DNA of 64,000 nucleotides from contig NC_134684.1 in the NCBI RefSeq assembly GCF_024713945.1, positions 1,841,001 to 1,905,000 on the forward strand. The letters are read 5' to 3'. The DNA is from Dermatophagoides farinae (Eukaryota; Arthropoda; Arachnida; Sarcoptiformes; Pyroglyphidae). The position numbers and the translations under genes were made by a program. Below the pieces are notes generated by a model. That model had not been told where the DNA came from. It searched no databases and worked only from the letters and a program-made list of their open reading frames with translations. Positions 53,101-63,443 of the stretch are shown here, piece after piece. How positions within the stretch are numbered: the first letter of the stretch is position 1; each line of letters opens with the position of its first letter.

Positions 53101-56100
53101 ATAAGGACAAAGATGGCATGTTAACTATAGAGATGAAACATGTCATCGTTCATCATAATGAGAATCTTGTATTCGGTGAGAAATGTCTACAACAATTGTC
53201 CACGGCCGCCGTTTTCTACCGCTGCATCAGCTATTTTTTTTTTGTTATTTTTGGGAGACCGTGTTTGCTTGTCGCGTGTTCCTTGTGTTTTATTGTTGGT
53301 TATTGTTGTTGTGCCATTATTCATTCACCTGGGGCCTTTTACCAATCGCTTGTCAGGATATCACATATAAAACATAACGGTACATTATAAACATTCACCA
53401 TACACACACAACAACAAAAAAAACTTTGGTATTTGTTTGTTGATTCTCTATATATGGGCGACTCCCTATTGATTTCGATTGAAAAACTAGGTTAGACAAA
53501 CAAGACAATAAAATACACACACACACACACACACACACACAAAGCCTTGTCATTAGCATTCATCGATTTTACTATGAACCACATATGTGGTAGGAAAAAA
53601 ACCAATGGTGACCAATCATCATTTGTTGGCCATCATCATCAATGATTATCGTATTTTTTCCTTAAAGATATAGAGATCCTTGCCTCTGTTGTCATCGGCA
53701 AATATTTACTGACTGGATCATTTTTAATAAAGGAAACAGTCATTGCAAAATTGATTCTTTTTCTTTTTCACACACACAAACTACTTTCACTGATTACGAT
53801 GGCCATTCGGGCGATTCATTTGTGTGTGTGTGTGATAAATTTGGCTATATTCTCTAGAGATCTGACTGTACCTGTCTCATCGGGTTTGGCTTATTGTTAG
53901 AAACTGGTAGCAGAATCTAGGGAAAAACTGATTTTTTTTTCATTTTGACTCGTTGACAATCGATGATGATGATGGTGGTAAGTGTTTGTGTGTATGGTAC
54001 CAAATGTTGTCATTCGTATACCGATTTGCATAACGAATTTTGTTTCATACATCGTATATGTGGCAGCAGGCTTCATTGAATCGTGTTTCAAAAATTGAAT
54101 GTAGTGAAACGAAAAATTAGAACGGGTTATTTGTGCCTGACAAATTAAGTGCATTTTGCTGTTGTGTGTGTGTTGTTTCATCATCATCATATATATATGA
54201 ATGATGAGCATATATTCTGCTGTTAAGTGAAACAATTGAAAAATAGTTCCATTTGCATTTATTTTAATATTAAAGCATGTTTTACTTGTTTTTTTTTCTC
54301 TCACTGACGAGAAGGTCGGCTGGATTCGTAATGAAGATAAATCCATTCTTACTATACAACATCAAGTTGTCACCCGTAATAGCCGCATATCATTGACCCA
54401 AAGTGAACATAAAATTTGGACATTACATATAAAAAATGTACAAGAATCTGATCGTGGAGGTATAAATATGGTAGATTGAAAAATACTACAATTATCATTG
54501 AATTGTCCATACATTCATTCATATATAGGTTATATGTGTCAAATCAATACAATGCCAATGAAAAGCCAAATTGGATATCTTGATGTAACTGGTAAGTGGA
54601 CGACATTTATATATTTTTGTATATTATATCTATTTTGCAAAGTAAACATTTATATTATATAACACACTGATATTAAAACGAGTGAATGAACAGTATCGTC
54701 AATGCCACATGGATCATAAACATTACCAAAAAAACACATACACAAGCATAAAACACATTCTTTGAAACTTGATAGCATTCCTTTATATTATTTCGTATTT
54801 AAAGTTCCACCAGATTTCATAAATTCGGAAACATCTTCTGATGTGATAGTTCGTGAGAATCAGAATCTTACATTACGTTGTAAAGCTCGTGGCCATCCTG
54901 AACCAAAGTAAGTAAAATTAATAATCCATATTTTTTTTATCAACTCTGATTCTAACCAATAACCAATATGTAGGCTAACTTGGCGACGAGAAGATAACAA
55001 GCCAATCGAATATGGCAATTGGCAATTGAACAAAGAAAGTGGATTCGAATATCGTGAGTTATGATAAATGTTTCACATATGTCGTTTTGTTGATTTCAAA
55101 AATGTTTTGAATTTGAATTAAATAAATAAATAAATGAAAAAAAACACAAGCTAATACCACCGAAGGCGAAGTGATACACATAGAAAAAGTAAGCCGTCTT
55201 CATATGGGCGCCTATCTTTGCATTGCCCAGAATGGTAAGTAGTTTCATTGTATCTTTTATATAATAATCACTATATGACATCTGACAAACATTTCAAAAT
55301 TATATGAAATTAGGTGTTCCTCCATCGGTATCCAGAAGGATCGTTCTTCAAGTCAATTGTAAGTATATACAATGAAACGGTTCTTGTCTCAAGGTTGCGG
55401 TTATAATCCATTGTGTGTGTGTGTGGCATTATTATACTCTCTATTAAAAAAAAATGGTTTAGCATTTCCTGTTAAAGAAAACCAATTCTATAAGTTCAGC
55501 AGAAAAAAAACAACCTTGTTCATTCCCATAATGACAGAATTATCCTCACGATTCTTATTCCAATATATTTATCTGCTAGTTGAGCCTGGTCATATCGAAA
55601 ACAGAGAAGATTTTTTCATTTTATTTTTAGACAATTCTAACAGTAAGTTGTTCCCTGCCGTGTGTGTGTGTGTGTGTTCAACCTACAGCCGACAACCAAA
55701 GAGCAGCGTGGTTTCCTATAAGTTTGTTTGGGCTATTATAAGTATATATGGACGCCATCGTCAAGATGATGATCGCAGATACCATCATCATCATCATCAT
55801 CATAGGTGTCTGGTATATAAACTACAGTGTGAAACAAAGTAATCCCCAAGGATTACTGATTCGTTCTGAAAAATGAACCAATTGTTTGCTCCACTCCTGC
55901 CCCCCTCCCAGTTCCCGGTGAACGAAATTATACAATAGAATAGAGAGAGATTTTTTTTTTTTTTTTGGCGACCAATTCAATTCTCATCAAGCTCAAGTCA
56001 GCAAATAAGCGCTAGAACAAAGCAGCTTTTCTCTCTCTCTCTTTCTCTTTTTCTGATATTCCATCAACATGATGATGATGATGGAATCGAGAATCTTTTC

Positions 56101-58261
56101 TTTCTATGTTGATCATTTGTTCTCTGTGGCCAAGGATAATTTTTCATTTTATATACTTAATCTTGAACAAAAAAAAACTGTCTATCCAGTGAATTATGTG
56201 GCTCACGGAATGGCGTCATTATTATTATTATTATTGTTCATGTTGTAAATGAATGAATGTGTAATCACTCATTGTGTATTTCAATTGTTGTATATATTTA
56301 TATATATAGTGTGTGGAATACAATTTGTCACCAATAATGAATTGTTATTTATAAATGAATGGTGTATTATATTGAATGAAAAAAATTTTCATTCTTCTTT
56401 TGAATTTATATGATAATAACCATCTAGTTCCACCTATGATTTGGGTGCCTAATCAATTGCTTGGAGCCACCATCAATGATCAAGTCACATTACGTTGTGA
56501 TACTGAAGCATTTCCATTATCATTGAATTATTGGACTAAAGAAGATCGTTCTTCATCATCATCATCATCATCATCAACCAAAGGAGATGAACCAGATCAT
56601 GGTGAAATTATGATTGTCAATTCAGATCGATATCGTATTGCCAATCAAGAACAATCATATAAAGTACATATGAAATTGGTTATCAAACATATTACTATTG
56701 ATGATTTTGGTATGTAATGATTGAAAATAAACTTTTCATTGTATTCCCCACTTTAAAAAAAAAATTCATTTGCATATTCCAGGCATATACCGATGTCATA
56801 CTAAAAATAGTCTTGGTTCAACACAAGGATCCATACGAATCTATGGTATTCAAACATTATCGAATATTTCATACTTTCATTCATTCATTCATTCATCTAT
56901 TGTTTTATTTTATTTACAGAAATTCATCGAACACCATCATTATCATCATCATCATCAACATCATCCGATTCTACTATCAGACCGATTACGATATCTAGAA
57001 AAAAGGAACCATCTACAGCCAGAATATTGGGTTTGAATGGTACATTCAAAACGAACGAATTTACACAAATAACAAACATTCAAACAGACAGACACACACA
57101 AACACACACACCATTGACCTTGATGTGGCCTAGACATGTTCATTCACTCGTCTATTAGAGGAAAGGGATCCAGGTTGCCACATTAATGTTGACACTTTTT
57201 TTTTATTTCCTTCATCTTCAACAGTCACAACAAATCAGACAAAAGAAAAAAAAGAGAGAAAGAAAGAAAGAAAGAAAAAAAAACTTTGCTTTACCATCGA
57301 TCGATTATTTTTGGGACCTATATTTTCTCTATGTAGTTATTTTATTTATTTATTTATTTTTTTTTGAATCGAATCAAAATCGACAAACTTTTTGATATTT
57401 GTATACAAAGATTGCCATCACCATTTATATATATAGTATTTATTATTATTATTGTCGTTGTTGTTGTCGTTGTCGTTTGGAATGAAACCATTGGAATTGT
57501 CTTTGTATTTTCTAAATTGTAAATTTTTATTAGCCAAAAAGCAGCAATACCAATACAACAAACAGAAACAATGATGTTTTGTTGGTTGCAGAACCACCAC
57601 CACCACCATCACCACCAGCGGCACAATAACAACAACAATAGAATAATAGAATACTTGGATAGATTGAATGAACCAAATCGAACACAAATGCAATGAATGA
57701 ATGAAAAAGTGAAAGAACAATAACAATTCAAATGCATGATGATGGACCAAATGAATTAAATTAAATTGAATTCAATTCGATTCGATAAGGGCCATTGTTC
57801 TTGAATTCGATTCCAATACCATTTGATAATAATGCCCGTACATATATGTGGCTTTTATTCTTTTCCTTATTTACGATTCATATACAAAAACACATTCCAT
57901 AAATATGACTCAATGAATTTGAATCAAACAACAAAAAAAAAATTCTTGGCAAATGACATTTGAAATTTAAAAAGAAAAAAAACAAAGCCAACATGTGTCA
58001 TTCACCAAAATTTTTTTCACTAATTGACTTTTTATTTTCATTTCTCTGTTCCCAGATTCTTCCAATGATCCTATGAATGAAGAATACTATTCATCTAGAA
58101 CAATTGGTCTATCATCATCATTTGGTAAGTTTATTCTCGAAATACGTTTATGACTCGAATTTTATTTTTTACATTTTTCTATGTCACATTTTTATATAGG
58201 TTACCTGGTTCAAACTTTATTAGTGTTCATGATGATTACCAGATTACTGGCGTTTTATTAA
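38548..58261 (+). CDS. GPI-anchored three-Ig adhesion protein, DIP/lachesin/IgLON type
   Basis: Exons join(38548..38713, 52709..52869, 54315..54459, 54529..54591, 54805..54907, 54974..55053, 55151..55234, 55314..55358, 56428..56709, 56783..56845, 56920..57039, 58056..58124, 58200..58261); 480 residues. Signal sequence (exon 1, weakest link, 14-kb intron), then Ig1 with GRDAKFPCIVNN, VGWIRNEDKSILTIQ, DRGGYMCQINTMPMKSQIGY; Ig2 with NLTLRCKARGHPEPKLTWRR and GAYLCIAQN; Ig3 with QVTLRCDTEAFP and GIYRCHTKNSLG. A Ser/Thr-rich linker follows and a final hydrophobic helix (YLVQTLLVFMMI) with no cytoplasmic tail, as in a GPI-attachment signal. The Ig1 strings match arthropod DIPs (Dpr-interacting proteins) and lachesin. 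These mediate neuronal recognition at synapses; which paralogue this is cannot be told. Ig3 holds a run of nine serines. Exons are in phase throughout. Confidence 0.9.
42129..42156. repeat. Poly-A run
   Basis: About 28 adenines in a row, preceded 35 bases upstream by another run of about 18 (42077-42094). No target-site duplication or element body was recognised, so it is listed as simple sequence. Confidence 0.85.
47112..47144. repeat. (TG)n microsatellite
   Basis: Sixteen TG units without interruption, inside the first intron of the DIP-like gene. Confidence 0.95.
50789..50814. repeat. (GT)n microsatellite
   Basis: Thirteen GT units, inside the first intron of the DIP-like gene. Confidence 0.9.
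53515..53540. repeat. (AC)n microsatellite
   Basis: Thirteen AC units, inside the second intron of the DIP-like gene (between the two Ig1 exons). Confidence 0.9.
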
Positions 58262-59460
58262 TATATAATAATAATATTTATTCAATAACGAGAGTCAACT
58301 AAACGTTTACACATTGGGAACAATTGTATAGATGCCAAATGCACACACATACACACACACACACGGATACAAATACATTTTTTCCATTATTATACTCTTT
58401 TGAGAATATTTTCTTAATAATAATAAATACTCTATAATGATATATGTACACTAAATTAGGCCGGGTACACGCACAAACACACCCACACACACACAAAAAC
58501 AAAAATTGTATTTTGTAAACACAAACAAACACACACACACACATTTGTATTTATATTCTCATAATTTAATATCACAAACAATCAGTATTAGAGCCTGTTT
58601 TCATTTTCATCATCATTTTTGGATGAATCGATTATTATAATAATAATCAGGCATCAAATAAAATCAGATATTCTTTAATATATATAAAAAAAACATAACG
58701 GTAACAAATGAATTCATTATCATCAAACGACGAAATATATAGCTCCACATTCATTTATTCATTCATTTATAAAAAACACCAACATTTTTTGCACAACACA
58801 ATTATCAGTAAATCAAACAACAGACAAATATAATGTGAACATCATATAATCTCATCACTAATTTTTCTATTTCATTCATTCATTCATTTATGATAATTAA
58901 AAAAAAACTCGCCAATATTTTTTTGGATTTTATATTCTATTCACTTTGATCATCATAAGAATTATCATCGCCATCTGGTATGCAAGAAATAGAATAATTC
59001 GGGATCCAATATTGAATTTCAATGCATCCAAAACAATCAAAAAAAAATCACCAGTAATTGAACACGACTAAACTATCCATTAAAGTAGAATCAATTTGAC
59101 CACATCGATTTCAATTGCTAGCTCAGCACAATCAATATTGCAAACAAAAAAAAAAAAAGAATCAAATGTCGATTCGCGAATGTGAATGGTCACGTTCGAT
59201 TGTATGTATGCATTAGGGCCAATGTAAATGTGTTGTCCGTTTGGCTGTTTAAGAAAAAAAAAACATTGAAATACATTTAACAAACAAAGATTGAAATGAA
59301 TAGAAAAATGAAAAATGTAGTCGTATCGATTACTCGAATGATTTACTTGAATCCGATTCAAATAACGATCAAATTGATGAAAAATTAAGATTCCATCATT
59401 CGAATCAAAGAACAGGCTGTACTTATTTATCATGTACTTATTTTATGATATGTTGCCGCA

Positions 59461-59489
59461 TTGATTGATTGATTGATTGATTGATTGAT
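59461..59489. repeat. (GATT)n microsatellite, left arm
   Basis: About seven units. It is reverse-complementary in unit to the (CAAT/AATC)n run at 59966-59993, about 480 bases to the right. Confidence 0.9.
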
Positions 59490-59962
59490 CGTCAAATAAT
59501 CATTGTTTTCAAACACGTTGATGTTCCGGTTATATAGCTTTTACATAGTGACATTCAAAGGTTAAGGCTATCAAAATTTCAAACAAAACAAAATGATTGA
59601 CAATGATAAGCCGGATATACGTGATTGAAACGATCGATGAAGAACTTGAACTTGGTCTTTATCGATGAAGAAAAAAAAACGCACCGGATGCAGAGGTGTA
59701 GAAAAATTTGGAAATTTTCCAATAATCATCATTTATTATTTTTGTTTACGATCAGATATAACGATAAAGGGTAATAAGACATAACTAAAAAAAAAAAAAA
59801 AAAATGTAACGTTGTTGTCATCATCGTCATCATCATAAATCATCGTTAAATATAGAATGAACACCGGAAATAATATTTAGCTAGTAAATATTTACCATAT
59901 CATCCTTTTATCAAATCTTTTTTTTTTTTTTTTTTTTTTTGATTTAATCAAATCAATCATAA

Positions 59963-59965
<3 letters not shown>

Positions 59966-59993
<28 letters not shown>
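59966..59993. repeat. (AATC)n microsatellite, right arm
   Basis: About seven units. It faces the (GATT)n run to the left in inverted orientation, and a poly-A/poly-T pair lies between them. Confidence 0.9.
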
Positions 59994-59995
<2 letters not shown>

Positions 59996-60106
59996 ATCGT
60001 TCGTTTGTTGATAGATTGTCACTCAAATCATAAAATAATAATAAGCATAACTTTATTATTATTAGTATGATGTGATTATGCTGAATAAATTATGGCAACA
60101 AGTACC

Positions 60107-60112
60107 CATCAT

Positions 60113-60143
<31 letters not shown>

Positions 60144-60162
60144 ATCATCAGCAGCAGCAGCT
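60107..60162. repeat. (CAT)n/(CAG)n compound microsatellite
   Basis: Mixed CAT and CAG trinucleotide units over about 55 bases in non-coding sequence. Confidence 0.9.
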
Positions 60163-60476
60163 TGTATATAAACAACGGACAAACATGAAATCAGCTTAAA
60201 ATTTACCATTTGCATTTTTTTTTGTTTTTAATCATATAAAAATATATAATATTAGTAATTTAATTCTTTCAAATCAAGGGTGAATTATTTATCATCTGTT
60301 TAATGAGTGAAATTAATAATAAAAATATATAATCATCATCATCATCAATACATAATTTATAAACATCATCATTCGTTTCTAAACGACCATAATTTCATAT
60401 ACAACATATAAATCTTCCATCATCATTATCGATTGTTGGCCAACTAACCGAGATATAACGTAAGAACGTAAAAACC

Positions 60477-60477
<1 letters not shown>

Positions 60478-60511
<34 letters not shown>
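60478..60511. repeat. Poly-A run of about 34
   Basis: An uninterrupted adenine run about 160 bases upstream of the TIL gene start. No associated retro-element body was seen. Such runs may be length-uncertain in assembly. Confidence 0.85.
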
Positions 60512-60514
<3 letters not shown>

Positions 60515-60671
60515 ACGAAAACAAAAAGTGGCTAAAGTTCATTGACCAACATCAATAAGGCAACATTTTTTTCTTCAAAGGCCAAGGCATAGTCCTTGCA
60601 AATATAGCATCGTTAAAAAGTTCCAATCGAAAAGATATATGCAACATAGAAAACATCAAAAAAAAAAAAAA

Positions 60672-61209
60672 ATGTCTGGCAATATCGTAAATTCAAATTC
60701 ATTGGCTATCACTTTGATTTTCATATCGATTCATTTAATCATATTCATTTCGATGAACGAATCGATGATCACATCGGCTGCTCCAATCGTCGGTAAGTGT
60801 TACGATTATTACGATGATAAATAATGAAAACATATTCTAAAATACTAAAATTATTCATATAGATGAATGTCCTGAACATTCCACATTCAATCCATGTATG
60901 ACTAGATGTCCGGTCACTTGTTCCAATTTTCATAGTGGTCCTCCTGAATGTTTATCCATTTGTCAGGTTGGTTGTGAATGTCAACCTGGTTTCATAAAGG
61001 TTTCCAAAAATCCATGGGGACCTTGTGTCAAACGATACGAATGTCAGCTCTATACATTAAACAGCTATAATAACAAACAACAACAACAACAGAAAAGGAA
61101 TCGTCTATCTATGTTTAATCAGAAAAAAAAGATGAGCCAAATCTATCAATCATCACAACAATCTAATAATCAAACTCAAACACAAACTCAAACTCAGATC
61201 AATTTGTAA
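60672..61209 (+). CDS. Secreted TIL-domain (trypsin-inhibitor-like) protein
   Basis: Exons join(60672..60792, 60863..61209); 155 residues. An N-terminal hydrophobic segment (LAITLIFISIHLIIFIS) acts as signal peptide. The TIL domain (about 42-96) has exactly ten cysteines in family spacing: ECPEHSTFNPC, RCPVTC, ECLSICQVGCEC and ending in PCVKRYEC. TIL proteins are compact serine-protease inhibitors or protease-regulating factors in arthropod haemolymph, gut and saliva. The reactive loop lies between Cys5 and Cys6 (C-LSI-C here), which is short, so inhibitory activity is not certain. The tail is unusual for the family: Gln/Asn/Lys-rich with alternating Thr-Gln repeats and no cysteines. The intron sits just before the first cysteine module. 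AATAAA at 61285-61290; EED is convergent, 99 bases away. Confidence 0.88.
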
Positions 61210-61308
61210 TTTTCATTTATTAATATAGTCACATAAAAACATTGATTGAATATACAATTAGTATATAGGATTCTGTTCATGTAAAATAAAATTCATTATT
61301 CATTTTTT

Positions 61309-63273
61309 TCATTGATTAAGAAGTGAACCAAGATAAGCTCGAACCATTGGTTTAGTAACACGTAATAGATCATAACGGGTAACGGTACTATTCTCACCCA
61401 ATACAATCAATATGGTACCATCCTCATTGAATGCAGTCTGACGAATTACACGACTGTATGCACGTTGTGGTAAGGAATTATTATTCTTTTTCTGTGAACA
61501 AACAATTGTCGGAATCGGTACAGGCACCTCAAATGCTAAGCGATAATCTCTGGGATTAAAATGTTTAAGATCATAGAGAAATAAATGTCCTTGTAGATTA
61601 CCGATGGCTAAGATGAATTCATTTAGATCCAACGAAAATCGTACGAACCACATATTATTACGGTCCAAATCAAATCGGCGAATAATTACCACATTTGATG
61701 TAGTCGAATCATCACTAGAATCTAGTGTTCCATGGGTTGCCGAATCTGAATAATATGTTCGTCGTTCAAGATCATCAAGCGTTTCATTTTCGCTTGCCCC
61801 CGGTTTCCATATGATTAATTTTTCATCACAAGATTTGGTCACCAATAGATCACCAAACCATTGTACGGAATCAATGTAATTGTGATGTACATCACGGGTA
61901 GAATAATTGGGAAAATGTTGAGAAACAGTGGGAAATTGTTGAGCATTTTGATCCGATATGAAATGACGAGATTTTTCGATTGCTTGAGCAACTTCATGAT
62001 GACGGAATGACCATATTTTGATGGAATGATCGATTGATACTGAAACAAATAAAGAACGTGACCTATGGAAATCGATGGCCAACACTTCATCACGATGACC
62101 TTGTACTCCACCGAATATTGCAATCAATGTATTCGTAGCAAGATTCCATAGACGAATACCAGAATCTTTTGATGCGGACAGCAATAATGATGGATCACGA
62201 GGACAAATCTTGAGATCATTGATGGCAGCACCATGGCCATATAGAGTCTTCGATTCACATTGTCGCCGTACGTCAATGATACGGATAACGCCACGTTCAC
62301 CACCAACACATAGATACGGATGATCTGGACGTTGATAATCATGTGACCAGCAACAACAGTAATACGAATCATTACTGTCAGTATGAGCGAACAACGGTTG
62401 TAAACCATTACGATTCGATTGTTGCTCGATCGTTGATAAACATCGATACACAATGAGCAATGATTGACCACAAACGGCGAAAACATTATCCGGATAGCTA
62501 AAAGAATTAAATGCCAGACCATACATTACTGGAAATGTTGGATCATATTGTGATGAATTTAATTTTAACATCAATGATGAGCTACAATCAATGAGGAATT
62601 TATCCGTGCTCAATTTGGTAGCCATTGCTTTCTCGTTCATTGTCGTTAAATTAGGAGAAGTTTGTTTAGCGTTTTTATTTTTGGCTCTTTGTTTGAGCGA
62701 TGGCTTAGAACTAGTTGCCTGTTTCGATGTTGACTGTTGTTGTTGTCTTCGTGTAGACCGAGTGTTTATTCGTTCATTTTCATCTTCATTTTCGCCATCG
62801 GTCATAGATGTATCACTATGGGAATATTCGCCTGGCCAATGGTTATAATTGATTGCAAAAGAATCTTTGTTGAAATCGAGAAATGATCTGACGAATTGAG
62901 TCAATGTTTCCAACTTGTCATTTTTCCATGCTTCAGAATCGTCTTCATCAGCATCACTATCATCTTCAAACGAATGGTCACAGCTTACCGTTTGTGACAA
63001 AAGTTGCAAAATTTTTCGAGCCATTTCAGGTAATTGATGATGGGTCCACAAATCAGTCGGTTGATGATTACCATCAGTGACATTTTTTGGTTGAAACTTT
63101 AATGAACTAAGTCGATCCAAGAGGAACCGTTGAGCAGACTGGATGGAGTCAATTTTTTCATCACCATCATTAAATGGACCATCATTACATTGGTCAGTTT
63201 CTTGTTTGATTTCGCAGACATTTTCCGACATTATTTTTTGATCATTTTCACATGAATGGGCAAGATTCGACAT
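61309..63273 (-). CDS. eed: Polycomb EED/ESC WD40 protein, PRC2 subunit
   Basis: Single uninterrupted frame, 654 residues (human EED 441). EED is the WD40 beta-propeller of PRC2 that binds H3K27me3 and activates EZH2. Family strings in order: YGLAFNSF, CCWSHDYQRPDHPYLCVGG, RGVIRIIDV, LYGHGAAINDLKICPRDPSL, LLSASKDSGIRLWNLATNTL, IAIFGGVQGHRDEVL, IDHSIKIWSF, HFPNYSTRDVHHNYIDSVQW, and NNMWFVRFSLD. The Trp of the trimethyl-lysine cage (human W364) is present in NMWF, with Phe at the next position where human has Tyr; the Tyr in DSYYCCCW matches human Y148. About 200 extra N-terminal residues (acidic, then Gln/Ser/Lys-rich with basic clusters) precede the propeller. Acidic loops are inserted near 525-550. 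The ATG at 63273 is the first in frame. No introns, unlike every other complete gene here. TTTATT at 61216-61221 is a candidate polyadenylation signal. Confidence 0.94.
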   Translation of the reverse strand: MSNLAHSCENDQKIMSENVCEIKQETDQCNDGPFNDGDEKIDSIQSAQRFLLDRLSSLKFQPKNVTDGNHQPTDLWTHHQLPEMARKILQLLSQTVSCDHSFEDDSDADEDDSEAWKNDKLETLTQFVRSFLDFNKDSFAINYNHWPGEYSHSDTSMTDGENEDENERINTRSTRRQQQQSTSKQATSSKPSLKQRAKNKNAKQTSPNLTTMNEKAMATKLSTDKFLIDCSSSLMLKLNSSQYDPTFPVMYGLAFNSFSYPDNVFAVCGQSLLIVYRCLSTIEQQSNRNGLQPLFAHTDSNDSYYCCCWSHDYQRPDHPYLCVGGERGVIRIIDVRRQCESKTLYGHGAAINDLKICPRDPSLLLSASKDSGIRLWNLATNTLIAIFGGVQGHRDEVLAIDFHRSRSLFVSVSIDHSIKIWSFRHHEVAQAIEKSRHFISDQNAQQFPTVSQHFPNYSTRDVHHNYIDSVQWFGDLLVTKSCDEKLIIWKPGASENETLDDLERRTYYSDSATHGTLDSSDDSTTSNVVIIRRFDLDRNNMWFVRFSLDLNEFILAIGNLQGHLFLYDLKHFNPRDYRLAFEVPVPIPTIVCSQKKNNNSLPQRAYSRVIRQTAFNEDGTILIVLGENSTVTRYDLLRVTKPMVRAYLGSLLNQ

Positions 63274-63443
63274 GCCCGAAATCAAATTTTATTATGGTAA
63301 AACAAAATTAATCCCGAAGAATTTTGCAACAAGCAGTCCAATTCATAATATACGTATCGTCCACAGTGTGTGTTATTTTATATTTTTCATCGAATTTGTT
63401 GATCGATTGCCTCATTCAATCTTGATTGCTCGTTCGATACAGA
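63274..63443. promoter_or_regulatory. Bidirectional promoter of EED and the edge gene
   Basis: Only 170 bases separate the two divergent ATGs, so transcription start sites of both must lie here or overlap. No core element was identified with confidence. This is inferred from gene layout. Confidence 0.5.

Larger units (their letters stand above)
58262..60671. other. Region between the DIP-like gene and the TIL gene
   Basis: The left part should be the DIP-like 3' UTR (AATAAA near 58422-58427). The rest has CA, TTGA/AATC, CAT/CAG and poly-A/T simple repeats. A minus-strand island (58937-59457) has weak coding character and is discussed as a finding. No secure gene was recognised. Confidence 0.5.

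Noticed and set aside
53897-54346. 149-codon minus-strand frame antisense to the Ig1 exon
   Set aside because: The first codons are the reverse of the conserved Ig1 exon and the rest is simple sequence; the plus-strand exon explains the composition.
55372-55842. 156-codon plus-strand frame inside an intron of the DIP-like gene
   Set aside because: It overlaps a CA/TG and CAT repeat region, has no family signal, and the phase-matched exons on either side (55314-55358 and 56428-56709) splice over it. Retained-intron coding is possible but unsupported.
60478-60511. Poly-A run as the tail of a retrotransposon
   Set aside because: No element body upstream and no target-site duplication were seen; many poly-A/T runs of this kind occur throughout the window.
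63274-63285. EED start four codons further upstream
   Set aside because: That codon is TTG; the ATG at 63273 is the natural start.
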